Below the pieces are notes generated by a model. The model was not told the origin of the DNA. It saw only the letters and a list, made by a program, of their open reading frames with translations, and ran no database searches. A program made the position numbers and the translations under genes. From NCBI GenBank assembly GCA_016200385.1, contig JACQEV010000090.1, positions 1 to 18,780 of the forward strand: a stretch of 18,780 bases of DNA. The letters are read 5' to 3'. Shown in pieces: positions 1 through 7,249 of the stretch (the first letter of the stretch is position 1; each line of letters starts with the position of its first letter). Origin of the DNA: Candidatus Methylomirabilota bacterium. Lineage in GTDB: Bacteria > Methylomirabilota > Methylomirabilia > Methylomirabilales > Methylomirabilaceae.

Positions 1-147
1 AAAGGTGAGGTTCACCGCGTTCAGCATCAGCTCGATTGCCATAAAAATGATCAGCGCATTGCGCCGGATCAGCACCCCGATTACCCCAATGACAAAGAGG
101 GCGGCGCTGAGTATCAGATACGCGTTCAAAGGAACCGCGCCTGTCAT
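1..147 (-). CDS. nuoK: NADH-quinone oxidoreductase subunit K, cluster B (3' end outside window)
   Basis: This is a membrane-arm subunit of complex I (MrpC-like, three transmembrane helices). Only the first 49 codons are in the window; the rest lies beyond position 1. The translation begins [18 protein letters not shown] and contains [15 protein letters not shown], which carries the conserved helix-2 Glu of the NuoK proton path. The ATG at 147 is preceded by a GAGG Shine-Dalgarno-like stretch 6 nt upstream, and that stretch is itself part of a heptanucleotide repeat array filling the 30-nt spacer from nuoJ. It closely resembles the second NuoK at 12515-12826, but the two differ at many positions, so this is a divergent paralogue rather than a fresh duplicate. 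The identity is certain; only the C-terminal half is unseen. Confidence 0.95.
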   Translation of the reverse strand, partial: MTGAVPLNAYLILSAALFVIGVIGVLIRRNALIIFMAIELMLNAVNLTF

Positions 148-177
148 CGTACCTCGTACCTCGCACCTCGCACTTCA
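148..177 (-). repeat. Four in-register heptanucleotide repeats filling the nuoJ-nuoK spacer
   Basis: On the plus strand, 148-175 reads as CGTACCT, CGTACCT, CGCACCT, CGCACTT, that is four heptads in perfect register. They occupy all but two bases of the spacer between the nuoJ stop (178-180) and the nuoK start (147). On the transcribed strand the unit is AGGTRCG, so the last copy places AGG about 4-6 nt before the nuoK ATG and probably acts as its ribosome binding site. The unit sequence differs from the GTTTCGR heptads elsewhere in the window, but the 7-nt period is the same. Unlike the other arrays, this one is not palindromic. Confidence 0.85.
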
Positions 178-684
178 CTACCTCTCGGCCAAAACCATCG
201 CGCCAACAATGGCGACGAGCAGGATGATTGAGGTAATCTCGAACGGGATCAGGAAATCGGTGAACAGAAGACGGCCAACAAGCTGGGTATTCCCGATGGC
301 GTTGACGAGCTCGGATGTATAGGGCCCCTGGATGCCCTGAGAAACCCTGGATCCGATGGCAACAGCCAGCTCAAGCAGCAGGAGACTTATCAAGACAATG
401 CCGAGCACCAGCTTGGGCCGATCCCGTCGCAGCCACGCAGGTGGTTCGTGTCCCACGTCAAGCAACATGATCACAAAGAGGAACAGGACCATGATCGCCC
501 CAGCGTAGATGATCACCTGTACGACAGCGATGAACTCAGCCTGCAGGAGAAGATAAAGGCCCGACAGCGCGAAGAACGTTCCAACGAGCGACAGGGCACA
601 GTAGATCGGATTTCGCAGGACGATGACCGATACGGCGGTCGCGAGCGCCACGGCAGCCAGCGGGGCGAACACCAACCATTCCAT
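178..684 (-). CDS. nuoJ: NADH-quinone oxidoreductase subunit J, cluster B
   Basis: This is a 168-residue membrane subunit of complex I with five predicted transmembrane helices. The conserved helix-3 region YAGAIMVLFLFVIMLL is at about residues 62-77, and the C-terminal FEITSIILLVAIVGAMVLAE helix is present. I place the start at the ATG at 684 (MEWLVFAPLAAV): it lies 2 nt after the nuoH stop, with GAGG from the end of nuoH as the ribosome binding site. The frame stays open further upstream, but that part is hydrophilic and overlaps nuoH. In most bacteria nuoI lies between nuoH and nuoJ; here there is no room for it. The length is normal for the family. Confidence 0.96.
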   Translation of the reverse strand: MEWLVFAPLAAVALATAVSVIVLRNPIYCALSLVGTFFALSGLYLLLQAEFIAVVQVIIYAGAIMVLFLFVIMLLDVGHEPPAWLRRDRPKLVLGIVLISLLLLELAVAIGSRVSQGIQGPYTSELVNAIGNTQLVGRLLFTDFLIPFEITSIILLVAIVGAMVLAER

Positions 685-686
685 AT

Positions 687-1676
687 CTACCTCATTGCAA
701 CGAAGGCGGCCGTGATCATGATGTTGGCGAGCGCCACGGGCAGCAGAACCTTCCACCCGAATCGCATCAGTTGATCGTACCGGAAGCGTGGAAGAGTCGC
801 CCGTATCCAGATAAAGAGGAAAATGAGCAGGAACAGCTTCACCAGGAACCAGACCACGGGCGGCAGGAACGGTCCCCTCCAGCCGCCCAGAAAGAGGGTC
901 GTCGCCATGGCGGCAACGGTGATCATGTTGGCGTATTCGGCCATGAAGTACATGGCGAACTTCATGGAGCTGTACTCGACGTGGAAGCCGGCCACCAGTT
1001 CGGTTTCGGCTTCCGGAAGATCGAAGGGTGCGCGGTTGGTCTCGGCGATGGCACAGATCAGGAAGATGAGGAAGCCGATCGGCTGGAGAACAATAAACCA
1101 GGCTGTTGACTGGGCATTCACGATCTGCACCAGACTCAGCGACTCGGAGAGCATTACGACACCAACCACCGAGAGGCCCAACGACAGTTCATAGCTGATC
1201 ATCTGGGCGGCGGAGCGCAGCCCGCCCAGCAACGCATATTTGTTGTTCGAGGCCCAGCCTCCCAGAACGATCCCGTAAATCCCGAGGGAGGCGACCGCGA
1301 ATACGTACAGAAGGCCGATGTTCACGTCGGTGATGACCAGGTCGATGGTCCGGCCGAAGAGTCGTATCCGGTCTCCAAAAGGGATGACGGCAAAGGAGAT
1401 GAAGGCGGGGGTGAGCGCAAGCGTGGGGGCCAGAAGGTAGATCCAGCGGTCGGCGGCCTGTGGGACGATGTCCTCCTTGAACATCAGCTTGATCGCATCG
1501 GCGATCGGTTGCAGCAGGCCGTGGGGGCCGACCCGCATCGGCCCGAGCCGAACCTGGATGTCGCCGATGACCTTGCGCTCCAGCCAGGTCAGATACGCCA
1601 CACTCAGCAACATCAGTCCGAACACCACAACGATCTTCGCCACCATGATGACGAAGAAGGCGGGATCTGGCACCAC
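687..1676 (-). CDS. nuoH: NADH-quinone oxidoreductase subunit H, cluster B
   Basis: NuoH is the eight-helix membrane subunit that joins the quinone site to the proton-pumping arm. At 329 residues it is of usual length. Visible signatures are [22 protein letters not shown] near residues 29-50 and [20 protein letters not shown] followed by FHVEYSSM, the long acidic loop of the quinone channel. The start is a GTG at 1676, 17 nt after the nuoF stop, with AGGGGAA just upstream. nuoG is normally found between nuoF and nuoH; here the gap is only 17 nt. The paralogue at 13348-14364 shares the motifs but differs widely in sequence. Confidence 0.97.
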   Translation of the reverse strand: MVPDPAFFVIMVAKIVVVFGLMLLSVAYLTWLERKVIGDIQVRLGPMRVGPHGLLQPIADAIKLMFKEDIVPQAADRWIYLLAPTLALTPAFISFAVIPFGDRIRLFGRTIDLVITDVNIGLLYVFAVASLGIYGIVLGGWASNNKYALLGGLRSAAQMISYELSLGLSVVGVVMLSESLSLVQIVNAQSTAWFIVLQPIGFLIFLICAIAETNRAPFDLPEAETELVAGFHVEYSSMKFAMYFMAEYANMITVAAMATTLFLGGWRGPFLPPVVWFLVKLFLLIFLFIWIRATLPRFRYDQLMRFGWKVLLPVALANIMITAAFVAMR

Positions 1677-1693
1677 GTTCCCCTGCTGCCCGC

Positions 1694-2977
1694 CTACGAC
1701 CCGTCCGTGGATGCGAACGGGCAGGCGCGCTCCACGATGTGTTGCTCGAACTCATCGCCAAAATACTTCAGGTAGCTCTCGATCGGCATGGCGGCGGCGT
1801 CGCTCAGAGGACAAATGGTCTTCCCCTTCATGTTCTCGCAGATGTCCAGGAGGAGATCGAGATCGGCTTTCCGGCCGCGGCCTTCCTCGATCCGACGGAG
1901 CGTCTTGTGAAGCCAGGCGGTCCCTTCCCGGCACTGCGTGCACTGCCCGCACGATTCATGATGATAAAACCTGGCGACGACCTCCCCGGTCCTGACCATG
2001 CAGGTGCTCTCATCCATCACGATGACGCCGCCCGACCCAGCCATGGAGCCAGCCTTGGCCAGAGATTCGAAATCCATCCGGGTGTCCAGGTACTGCTCGG
2101 TGAGGACCGGCACCGAGGAGCCCCCGGGAATGACCGCCTTCAGACGCCGACCGTCCCGCATCCCACCGGCATGCTCGAAGATCAACTCCCTCATCGGAAC
2201 ATCGATCGGGAGCTCGTAGTTGCCGGGCCGACGAACGTGCCCGCTCACCGAAAAGATTCGGGTTCCCGTGCTCTTGGGGGTACCGATGCTGGAGAACCAC
2301 TCTGGCCCTCGCAACACGATATGAGGAAGATTACAGAGGGTTTCCACATTGTTCACCACGGTTGGAAGGCGATAGAGGCCCGCCGTGGCCGGAAAAGGCG
2401 GTTTCAGCCGCGGCAATCCGCGTTTCCCTTCGAGCGATTCCAGCAGCGCGGTCTCCTCTCCACAGATGTAGGCGCCGGCCCCACGGTGGGGGTGGATCTC
2501 CACGCTGAAGCCGCTCCCCAATATGTCCTTCCCCAAGAAACCATGCGTGGCCGCGTCCTTGATCGCCCGTTCAAGAATAGTGGCCCCTGCTATGAACTCG
2601 CCCCTGATGTAGATATACGCAGTCTGACAACCGATGGCATAACTAGCCAGGAGGATCCCTTCCAATAGCTGGTGAGGATCCCGCATGATCAGATCCAGAT
2701 CCTTGAAGGTCCCGGGCTCGCTCTCATCGGCATTACAGACCAGATACTTCGTCAGACCGGGATCCTTGGGAACAAAGCCCCACTTGACTCCGGTGGGAAA
2801 GCCCGCGCCGCCCCGGCCCCTGAGTCCCGATCGCCTCACCAGCTCGATCAGACTTGCCGGGGTATGCTCTTTGAGCGCCTTCGCAATGGCCTGATACCCT
2901 CCGGTGGCGAGGTGCTCCTCGATCGTCCCACCATAGCCTGGGTTCTCAAGCCGCTTCGTGAGGATCTTCTCACTCAT
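1694..2977 (-). CDS. nuoF: NADH-quinone oxidoreductase subunit F (NADH- and FMN-binding), cluster B
   Basis: NuoF oxidises NADH at the tip of the complex I peripheral arm, passing electrons through FMN to the N3 [4Fe-4S] cluster. The protein is 427 residues, the normal length. The glycine-rich nucleotide-binding loop [14 protein letters not shown] covers about 53-66, [17 protein letters not shown] lies at about 171-187, and the N3 ligands are Cys343, Cys346 and Cys349 (SCGQCTQCR) plus Cys389 ([10 protein letters not shown]). All expected residues are present. The ATG at 2977 has AGGT directly upstream and follows nuoE by 29 nt. This is the only nuoF in the window; cluster A has none. It is followed directly by nuoH instead of nuoG, so its usual electron acceptor subunit must come from another locus. 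Confidence 0.97.
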   Translation of the reverse strand: MSEKILTKRLENPGYGGTIEEHLATGGYQAIAKALKEHTPASLIELVRRSGLRGRGGAGFPTGVKWGFVPKDPGLTKYLVCNADESEPGTFKDLDLIMRDPHQLLEGILLASYAIGCQTAYIYIRGEFIAGATILERAIKDAATHGFLGKDILGSGFSVEIHPHRGAGAYICGEETALLESLEGKRGLPRLKPPFPATAGLYRLPTVVNNVETLCNLPHIVLRGPEWFSSIGTPKSTGTRIFSVSGHVRRPGNYELPIDVPMRELIFEHAGGMRDGRRLKAVIPGGSSVPVLTEQYLDTRMDFESLAKAGSMAGSGGVIVMDESTCMVRTGEVVARFYHHESCGQCTQCREGTAWLHKTLRRIEEGRGRKADLDLLLDICENMKGKTICPLSDAAAMPIESYLKYFGDEFEQHIVERACPFASTDGS

Positions 2978-3004
2978 ACCTGTTCGATCTCTGAAGCATT
3001 CAGC

Positions 3005-3065
3005 GCTCAGCCGTCAGCCTTCGGCAGAAACGCTGACCCTTGATTGCTGACGGCTGATTGCGCTC
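3005..3065 (-). repeat. Heptanucleotide palindromic repeat (TCAGCCG family) in the 3' end of nuoE
   Basis: The plus strand shows TCAGCCG, TCAGCCT, TCGGCAG from 3007, a 12-nt centre, then TTGATTG, CTGACGG, CTGATTG up to 3060. TCAGCCGTCAGC (3007-3018) and GCTGACGGCTGA (3046-3057) are perfect 12-bp inverted repeats with a 27-nt loop, so the RNA can form a hairpin. The repeat lies inside coding sequence: it encodes nuoE residues of about 151-168, and the nuoE stop codon is made from its first TCA. Confidence 0.85.
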
Positions 3066-3513
3066 GTAGTCGCTCAACGAATTGTGCAACGTCCTGCGGC
3101 GAAACAGGGCCGTAATATTCAGCCCCCACCTGGACAACCGGTGCGATCCCGCAGGCAGCGAGGCATTCAACCCGCTTGAGTCTGAACAAGCCATCTTGGG
3201 TCGTTTCTCCCGCGCCAATCCCAAGCGCCTCTTCGAAACGCCGCACCACCTTTTCGGCGCCCAAGAGCGAGCAACTCAGGTTGTGACAAACCCAGATCTC
3301 TCGCTGTCCGCCGGGCTTCAGGTGGAACATGTCGTAAAAGGTGACGACCTCCACCACCTGGGTCGGCGACAGGCCGAGACGCTTGCTCAACAGGCGCAGG
3401 GCCTCATCCGTCAAATACCCGGCCTCCTGCTGGCAAAGGTGCAGCAGCGGAAGAAGGGCCGATCGCCGATGAGGATACCGGGAAAGGATCTTGTGGATCG
3501 TCTCTTCTGTCAT
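3007..3513 (-). CDS. nuoE: NADH-quinone oxidoreductase subunit E ([2Fe-2S]), cluster B
   Basis: NuoE is the thioredoxin-like [2Fe-2S] (N1a) subunit that partners NuoF in the NADH dehydrogenase module. The 168-residue protein has all four ligands: Cys76 and Cys81 (CHNLSC) and Cys117 and Cys121 (CLAAC), in the family C-x4-C and C-x3-C arrangement. The N-terminal helical domain includes PLLHLCQQEAGYLTDEALRL. The conserved fold ends near residue 150 (QFVERLR). The last 18 residues, AQSAVSNQGSAFLPKADG, are read from a heptanucleotide palindromic repeat and are probably not a functional domain. The start is the ATG at 3513; the ribosome binding site is poor because the 109-nt spacer from nuoD is largely another repeat. 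Confidence 0.97.
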   Translation of the reverse strand: MTEETIHKILSRYPHRRSALLPLLHLCQQEAGYLTDEALRLLSKRLGLSPTQVVEVVTFYDMFHLKPGGQREIWVCHNLSCSLLGAEKVVRRFEEALGIGAGETTQDGLFRLKRVECLAACGIAPVVQVGAEYYGPVSPQDVAQFVERLRAQSAVSNQGSAFLPKADG

Positions 3514-3534
3514 CGAGGCTCAGCCACGCGAACG

Positions 3535-3617
3535 GTTTCGAGTTCCGGGTTTCGAGTTTCGAGTGAGAAAAGCGGCCGAGTCCTGGAACCCGGAACCCGA
3601 GACCCGAAACTCGAAAC
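3535..3617. repeat. Palindromic GTTTCGR heptad array in the nuoD-nuoE spacer
   Basis: Four plus-strand heptads in register (GTTTCGA, GTTCCGG, GTTTCGA, GTTTCGA; 3535-3562) are followed by a 20-nt centre and five complementary heptads (CTGGAAC, CCGGAAC, CCGAGAC, CCGAAAC, TCGAAAC; 3583-3617). The two halves are imperfect inverted repeats (19 of 22 matching over the outer part), so the transcript can fold into a long hairpin between nuoD and nuoE. No U-tract follows, so it is not a classical terminator. The same family occurs at 7169-7243 and 12380-12510. Confidence 0.9.
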
Positions 3618-3622
3618 TTATG

Positions 3623-4795
3623 TTAGCGATCCACTTCGCCCAGGACTATATCAATACTCCCGATGATCGCCACCAGATCTGCGACCAATCGCCCCTCTAC
3701 CATCCGGGGCAGGGATTGGAGATTCACGAAGGAAGGTGTGCGAAAATGGACCCGGTAAGGCTTGTTGCTCCCGTCGCTGACCAGGTAGACCCCGTATTCG
3801 CCCCTCGGGGATTCGATGCTCTGGTACACCTCTCCGGCCGGGGCCCGGAACCCCTCCGACCAGAGGAGAAAGTGGTGGATCAGTGCTTCCATGCTCTGCT
3901 TGACCATAGGCTTGGGCGGCGGCGTCAGTTTCGGATCCTGCACGGCAATCGGACCGTCCGGAAGGCGCTCTAGGGCCTGCCGAACGATGGTCACGCTCTG
4001 ACGCATCTCAAAGATGCGGCAGAGGTACCGATCATAGACATCGCCGTGGCTCCCTTTGGAAGCTTCGAAGGTATATTGCTCGTAGCCCGAATAGGGATTG
4101 GACTTTCGGATGTCCCAAGGGACGCCGCAGGCACGAAGGTTAGGACCGCTCAAGCCAAGGTCAATGGCGTCCTCCGGCTTGATGACGCCGACCCCCTTGG
4201 TCCGCTGGATCCAGATCGGATTCCTGGTGAGGAGGTCCTCATACTCAGCCAGGCGGTCTGGGAAAGTCGTCACAAAAGAGCGAACGGTCTTCTCGAATCC
4301 CTCCGGCAGGTCAGCAAACAGGCCTCCTACCCGGAAATAACTGGACATCATGCGGGCTCCGGCCACCTGCTCGTAGATGTCAAGGATCTGCTCGCGCTCC
4401 CGGAAGGCGTAGAGAAAGACGCTCATGGCTCCAATGTCGATGGCATGCGTCCCCAGCCAGACCAAGTGGCTTCCGATGCGGGTCAGCTCGGTCAGCATCA
4501 CACGGATCACCCTGGCGCGTGGCGGGATCTCGATTCCCAGCAGCTTCTCCACGGCCAACACATAGGCCAGGTTATTGCTGAGGGGGGCCAGGTAATCCAT
4601 CCGGTCAGTAATCGGAATGACCTGCTGGTAACGCTTGCTTTCGGCGATCTTCTCCATCCCGGTGTGGAGGTAGCCGATGTGAGGGGTGCATCTGACCACG
4701 ATCTCCCCATCCAGCTCAAGGACCAGTCGCAACACGCCGTGGGTGCTAGGGTGCTGAGGCCCCATGTTGATGGTCATCGTGCGGGCTTCAGTCAC
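3623..4795 (-). CDS. nuoD: NADH-quinone oxidoreductase subunit D (49 kDa-type), cluster B
   Basis: NuoD is the peripheral-arm subunit that forms the quinone-binding cavity with NuoB. This copy is 390 residues. The start [20 protein letters not shown] carries the quinone-site His19, and Tyr68 in DRMDYLAP is 49 residues later, the spacing of His38 and Tyr87 in Thermus Nqo4. The C-terminus GSIDIVLGEVDR is typical. The start is a GTG at 4795 that overlaps the end of nuoC by 8 nt (GTGACTGA), implying coupled translation. A later ATG at residue 7 is a possible alternative. The second NuoD at 14453-15586 keeps both residues but differs through the middle of the protein, so the two are old paralogues. 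Confidence 0.97.
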   Translation of the reverse strand: MTEARTMTINMGPQHPSTHGVLRLVLELDGEIVVRCTPHIGYLHTGMEKIAESKRYQQVIPITDRMDYLAPLSNNLAYVLAVEKLLGIEIPPRARVIRVMLTELTRIGSHLVWLGTHAIDIGAMSVFLYAFREREQILDIYEQVAGARMMSSYFRVGGLFADLPEGFEKTVRSFVTTFPDRLAEYEDLLTRNPIWIQRTKGVGVIKPEDAIDLGLSGPNLRACGVPWDIRKSNPYSGYEQYTFEASKGSHGDVYDRYLCRIFEMRQSVTIVRQALERLPDGPIAVQDPKLTPPPKPMVKQSMEALIHHFLLWSEGFRAPAGEVYQSIESPRGEYGVYLVSDGSNKPYRVHFRTPSFVNLQSLPRMVEGRLVADLVAIIGSIDIVLGEVDR

Positions 4796-5300
4796 TTTTC
4801 CCTCCTTCCTCCCACCATTTGGGGGAGGCCTGCACCGGGTAGTCTTTCCTGAGCGGATGCCCCTCCCATCCCTCCGGCATCAAGATCCTCCGAAGGTCGG
4901 GGTGCCCCTCACAGCCGATCCCGAACATGTCGAAGACTTCGCGTTCGTGCCAATTGGCGGTGCTCCAGACCGACGTGACACTCGGGGCCATCTCGCCCTC
5001 CTCCACCTGGACCTTCAAACGGATCCGCCGCTTGAACTGCAGCGAATAGAGGTGGTAGACCAGATCGAAGCGTGGATGTTCCCCGAGCCGATCAACTGCT
5101 GTCAGGTCGGAGAGAAATTCGTAGCGGAGGTCGGGGTCCTCTTTCAGATACCGGCAGGCGCGAACGATGTCGCCCGCTCTTACCAGGATGGTGATCTCGT
5201 TGCGAAAGCTCTTGGTCGAGAGAACCGCGTCTGGGAGCCTTTCCCGCAGCGTCCGAACGGTGACGTGTTCTTCCGGTTCCGCCTCCTTCAGCTTGTCCAT
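4788..5300 (-). CDS. nuoC: NADH-quinone oxidoreductase subunit C (30 kDa-type), cluster B
   Basis: NuoC is a peripheral-arm subunit without cofactors that packs against NuoD. With the start at the ATG at 5300 ([12 protein letters not shown]) it has 170 residues. The family signature [20 protein letters not shown], followed by [24 protein letters not shown], is complete near the C-terminus. The start overlaps the end of nuoA by 13 nt. An open frame runs on upstream but only within nuoA. nuoB, which normally sits between nuoA and nuoC, is absent; the overlap proves there is no space for it. The homologue in cluster A is at 15980-16444. Confidence 0.97.
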   Translation of the reverse strand: MDKLKEAEPEEHVTVRTLRERLPDAVLSTKSFRNEITILVRAGDIVRACRYLKEDPDLRYEFLSDLTAVDRLGEHPRFDLVYHLYSLQFKRRIRLKVQVEEGEMAPSVTSVWSTANWHEREVFDMFGIGCEGHPDLRRILMPEGWEGHPLRKDYPVQASPKWWEEGGKSD

Positions 5301-5647
5301 TCCAGGCCGCCCTTCTTCCACACATACAGGAGACCGACCAGGAGGATGCCGAGGAAGAAGATCATCTCGACCAACCCAAAAAGCTTCAGGCTATTCAGAA
5401 CAACCGCCCAGGGATACAGGAAGACGATCTCGATGTCGAAGACGATGAACAACATCGCGACCAGGTAGAACTTGACCGAGAACCGCTCCCTGGCGCTGCC
5501 GACCGGATCGATCCCGCACTCGTACGGGGAGAGCTTGTCTTTGGAAGGCCGCCGGGGCCCCAGTACCGACGATAGGAAGAGAGTAGCCAGCGCGAAGCCT
5601 GCTGCCAGAAGCACGAAAAGTACGATCGGCAGATACGAGAGGAGCAC
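5288..5647 (-). CDS. nuoA: NADH-quinone oxidoreductase subunit A, cluster B
   Basis: NuoA is a three-helix membrane subunit at the junction of the two arms of complex I. It is 119 residues, the usual size. [14 protein letters not shown] (about 40-53) has the conserved loop Cys43, and the second helix carries the conserved acidic pair Asp71 and Glu73 ([11 protein letters not shown]). The start is a GTG at 5647, with AAGGA about 6 nt upstream, 53 nt after atpE. It is therefore probably read on the same message as the F0 genes. It differs from NuoA of cluster A, where the Asp of the acidic pair is replaced by Ala. Confidence 0.96.
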   Translation of the reverse strand: MLLSYLPIVLFVLLAAGFALATLFLSSVLGPRRPSKDKLSPYECGIDPVGSARERFSVKFYLVAMLFIVFDIEIVFLYPWAVVLNSLKLFGLVEMIFFLGILLVGLLYVWKKGGLEWTS

Positions 5648-5700
5648 TGCTTCCTTCTTGCTTATGAGCTGTCGGCTCCGCGCCGAAGCCCCGACCTCCC

Positions 5701-6063
5701 CTACGGCCCGGGGACGACGTACTTGATGAAGGGGTTGGCGAAGAAGATGATGAGGGCTATAAGGAGCACGTAAATCGCCAGGGATTCGATCAGGGCCAAA
5801 CCGATGATCATGGCCACCTGGATCCGGCCCGCCGCAGCGGGCTGCCGACCGATCGCGTCCAAGGCGCTCACGATGGCACGGCTCTGGCCGATCGCCGCCG
5901 CAGCCGAGGCGATCGCCATGGCAAACCCCCCAGTCAGGACGGAGACCACAAAGAAGGTCGAAGACTCGGACTTCGCCGCTTCGGCGGCCAACGCGGCTTG
6001 GGCTCCAAAAGCAAGCACAACACTCATCAACAGCAATACGCGCGTTCCTTGTGTGCGGCTCAT
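5701..6063 (-). CDS. atpE: ATP synthase F0 subunit c, with N-terminal signal peptide
   Basis: This is the ring-forming subunit of the F0 motor. From the ATG at 6063 it has 120 residues. An ideal AAAGGAG lies 8 nt upstream, which decides against an upstream TTG at 6081 in the same frame. Residues of about 1-27 are a hydrophobic leader ending ALAA, as seen in some bacterial c subunits. Helix 1 is about 38-65, the cytoplasmic loop has the conserved RQP at 73-75, and helix 2 carries the ion-binding Glu93 (LIESLAIY). Gln60, Glu93, Ser94 and Tyr98 line up with the Na+-site residues of Ilyobacter tartaricus c subunit, but its Thr67 is Leu here, so the coupling ion is uncertain. It lies 30 nt after atpB. 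Confidence 0.96.
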   Translation of the reverse strand: MSRTQGTRVLLLMSVVLAFGAQAALAAEAAKSESSTFFVVSVLTGGFAMAIASAAAAIGQSRAIVSALDAIGRQPAAAGRIQVAMIIGLALIESLAIYVLLIALIIFFANPFIKYVVPGP

Positions 6064-6093
6064 CGACGCCACTCCTTTCAAAAAGGGACTCGT

Positions 6094-6813
6094 TTAGTGG
6101 TGCTCCTCGTGTCCGACTTCGACCGCTCCGGCGATATACACCATGGAAAGCATCACAAAGATAAACGTCTGAACGACGCTGGTGAAAAGACTGAGGGGCA
6201 TCATGACGCCCAAATAGATCGCGTACGGGATCACCAGCCAGATCAGGGACAGCAGGATGGCGATGACACTTTCCTCACCGAAGATATTCCCGAACAGCCG
6301 AATCGACAGGGAGATCGGCCGTGCCAAGTGGCCGATAAACTCGATCGGAAACATGATGGGGGCCAGCCAGAGTATCGGTCCGCAGAAATGGCGCAGGTAG
6401 GCAACGATCCCGTGCTCCCTGATGCCGAAGTAATTATACGAGAGGAAGACGGTGATGGCTAACGCTGCCGTGGTGTTAAGGTTCGCCGTCGGCGGCTTGA
6501 GCCCGGGGATGCTTCCCAGAAGATTGCCAACAAGGATGAAGAGGCCGGCCGTGCCGATCAAGGGAAGGTACCGTTTCCCCTTAGGCCCGATCATCTGCTC
6601 CAACAGATTCCCGAAGCCCTCGACGACCACCTCCATGAAGTTCTGCATCGGCCCCGGCACCGCCTCGAGCCTCCTCGTGGCCACATAGGAAAGGCCTACC
6701 AGGATCGCCATCACAAGCCAGGCCATCGTCACATGCTCCGGCACCCATGGGCCAGCAATGCCGAGCGCCCCGAGGAAATTAGGAATTTGGAAGATGGTCG
6801 GATGATGCTCCAT
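6094..6813 (-). CDS. atpB: ATP synthase F0 subunit a
   Basis: Subunit a forms the two half-channels through which ions reach the c-ring. The protein is 239 residues with five or six membrane helices. The essential Arg172 lies in [12 protein letters not shown], matching Arg210 of E. coli. [13 protein letters not shown] at about 108-120 and the C-terminal [20 protein letters not shown] are also typical. The ATG at 6813 has no clear ribosome binding site. It sits 49 nt after atpZ/I and 30 nt before atpE. There is no atpF here, and no F1 gene; the a and c subunits stand alone between two complex I clusters, so b, delta and F1 must be encoded elsewhere. Confidence 0.97.
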   Translation of the reverse strand: MEHHPTIFQIPNFLGALGIAGPWVPEHVTMAWLVMAILVGLSYVATRRLEAVPGPMQNFMEVVVEGFGNLLEQMIGPKGKRYLPLIGTAGLFILVGNLLGSIPGLKPPTANLNTTAALAITVFLSYNYFGIREHGIVAYLRHFCGPILWLAPIMFPIEFIGHLARPISLSIRLFGNIFGEESVIAILLSLIWLVIPYAIYLGVMMPLSLFTSVVQTFIFVMLSMVYIAGAVEVGHEEHH

Positions 6814-6862
6814 TACGCGCCACGATCGTTTCTGCGTGAAATCAGATGCCGGTCCAGAACCG

Positions 6863-7078
6863 TCATCGCCCCCAACGCTTCAGATCTTTCACGAGGTTTG
6901 CAAAGCCGGCCGCCACTCCGAAAAGGAAGAAAAGGATCGTGAGCCACGGCGAGGTCTCAAGCCACCGGTCAAGGCCGACGCCGATCGCGGCCCCGATGGC
7001 AATCGCGGCAGCGAAGGTAATCCCCAGTGAACTCAACCCGGCGAGTTGACGCCACAGCGAAACCTCGTTGTCCTTCAT
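6863..7078 (-). CDS. atpI: AtpZ/AtpI-type ATP synthase accessory membrane protein
   Basis: This small two-helix membrane protein matches the ATPase_gene1 (AtpZ/AtpI) family, which precedes atpB in many operons and helps c-ring assembly or carries Mg2+/Ca2+. From the ATG at 7078 it has 71 residues; the core is WRQLAGLSSLGITFAAAIAI followed by GVGLDRW and a second helix, TILFFLFGVAAGFANLVKDL. An in-frame ATG at 7117 would add 13 polar residues, but it lies only about 1-3 nt after the transcription start predicted from the promoter at 7126-7154, so I prefer 7078 unless the message is leaderless. The symbol is uncertain between atpI and atpZ; the family call is firm. Confidence 0.88.
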   Translation of the reverse strand: MKDNEVSLWRQLAGLSSLGITFAAAIAIGAAIGVGLDRWLETSPWLTILFFLFGVAAGFANLVKDLKRWGR

Positions 7079-7125
7079 CGCCCTGCCAGTGAACCCAGCC
7101 TCCCCCTCCCTCCGCATCGAGGCTC

Positions 7126-7154
7126 ACTTTAGTCCCCGCCCTCAGCCCTGTCAA
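7126..7154 (-). promoter_or_regulatory. Sigma70-like promoter ahead of the atpZ/I-atpB-atpE-nuo cluster B genes
   Basis: On the minus strand a perfect -35 TTGACA (7154-7149) is followed by a 17-nt spacer and TAAAGT (7131-7126), four of six matches to TATAAT. The predicted transcription start is near 7119-7117. It lies between the nuoN stop and the F0 genes, next to the heptad hairpin, and would let the F0 and cluster B genes be transcribed separately from cluster A. Confidence 0.6.
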
Positions 7155-7168
7155 GTTTGGGGAACCAG

Positions 7169-7243
7169 GTTCCCGGTTTCGGGTCTCGGGTTTCGAGGGC
7201 ACGCCATTTCGGAACCCGTAACTCGAGACTTGAAACTCGAAAC
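7169..7243. repeat. Palindromic GTTTCGR heptad array in the nuoN-atpZ/I spacer
   Basis: Four plus-strand heptads in register (GTTCCCG, GTTTCGG, GTCTCGG, GTTTCGA; 7169-7196), a 12-nt centre, then five complementary heptads (TCGGAAC, CCGTAAC, TCGAGAC, TTGAAAC, TCGAAAC; 7209-7243). The two arms can pair imperfectly to form a hairpin in the message directly after the nuoN stop (7250-7252). There is no U-tract. It belongs to the same family as 3535-3617 and 12380-12510. Confidence 0.9.
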
Positions 7244-7249
7244 TTTATT

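Noticed and set aside
5650..5700. Terminator between atpE and nuoA (GGCTTC/GGAGCC stem)
   Set aside because: Six-base stem with a G-T pair and no T-run on the transcribed strand; read-through is more likely.
3511..7126. Shared 12-mer CATCGAGGCTCA at the nuoE start and the upstream atpZ/I ATG
   Set aside because: 12-base matches are expected by chance several times in a window this size; the shared position at start codons is suggestive but not enough.
7160..7174. Terminator at GGGAACC-A-GGTTCCC after nuoN
   Set aside because: The loop would be one base and no T-tract follows; it is partly made of the heptad array.
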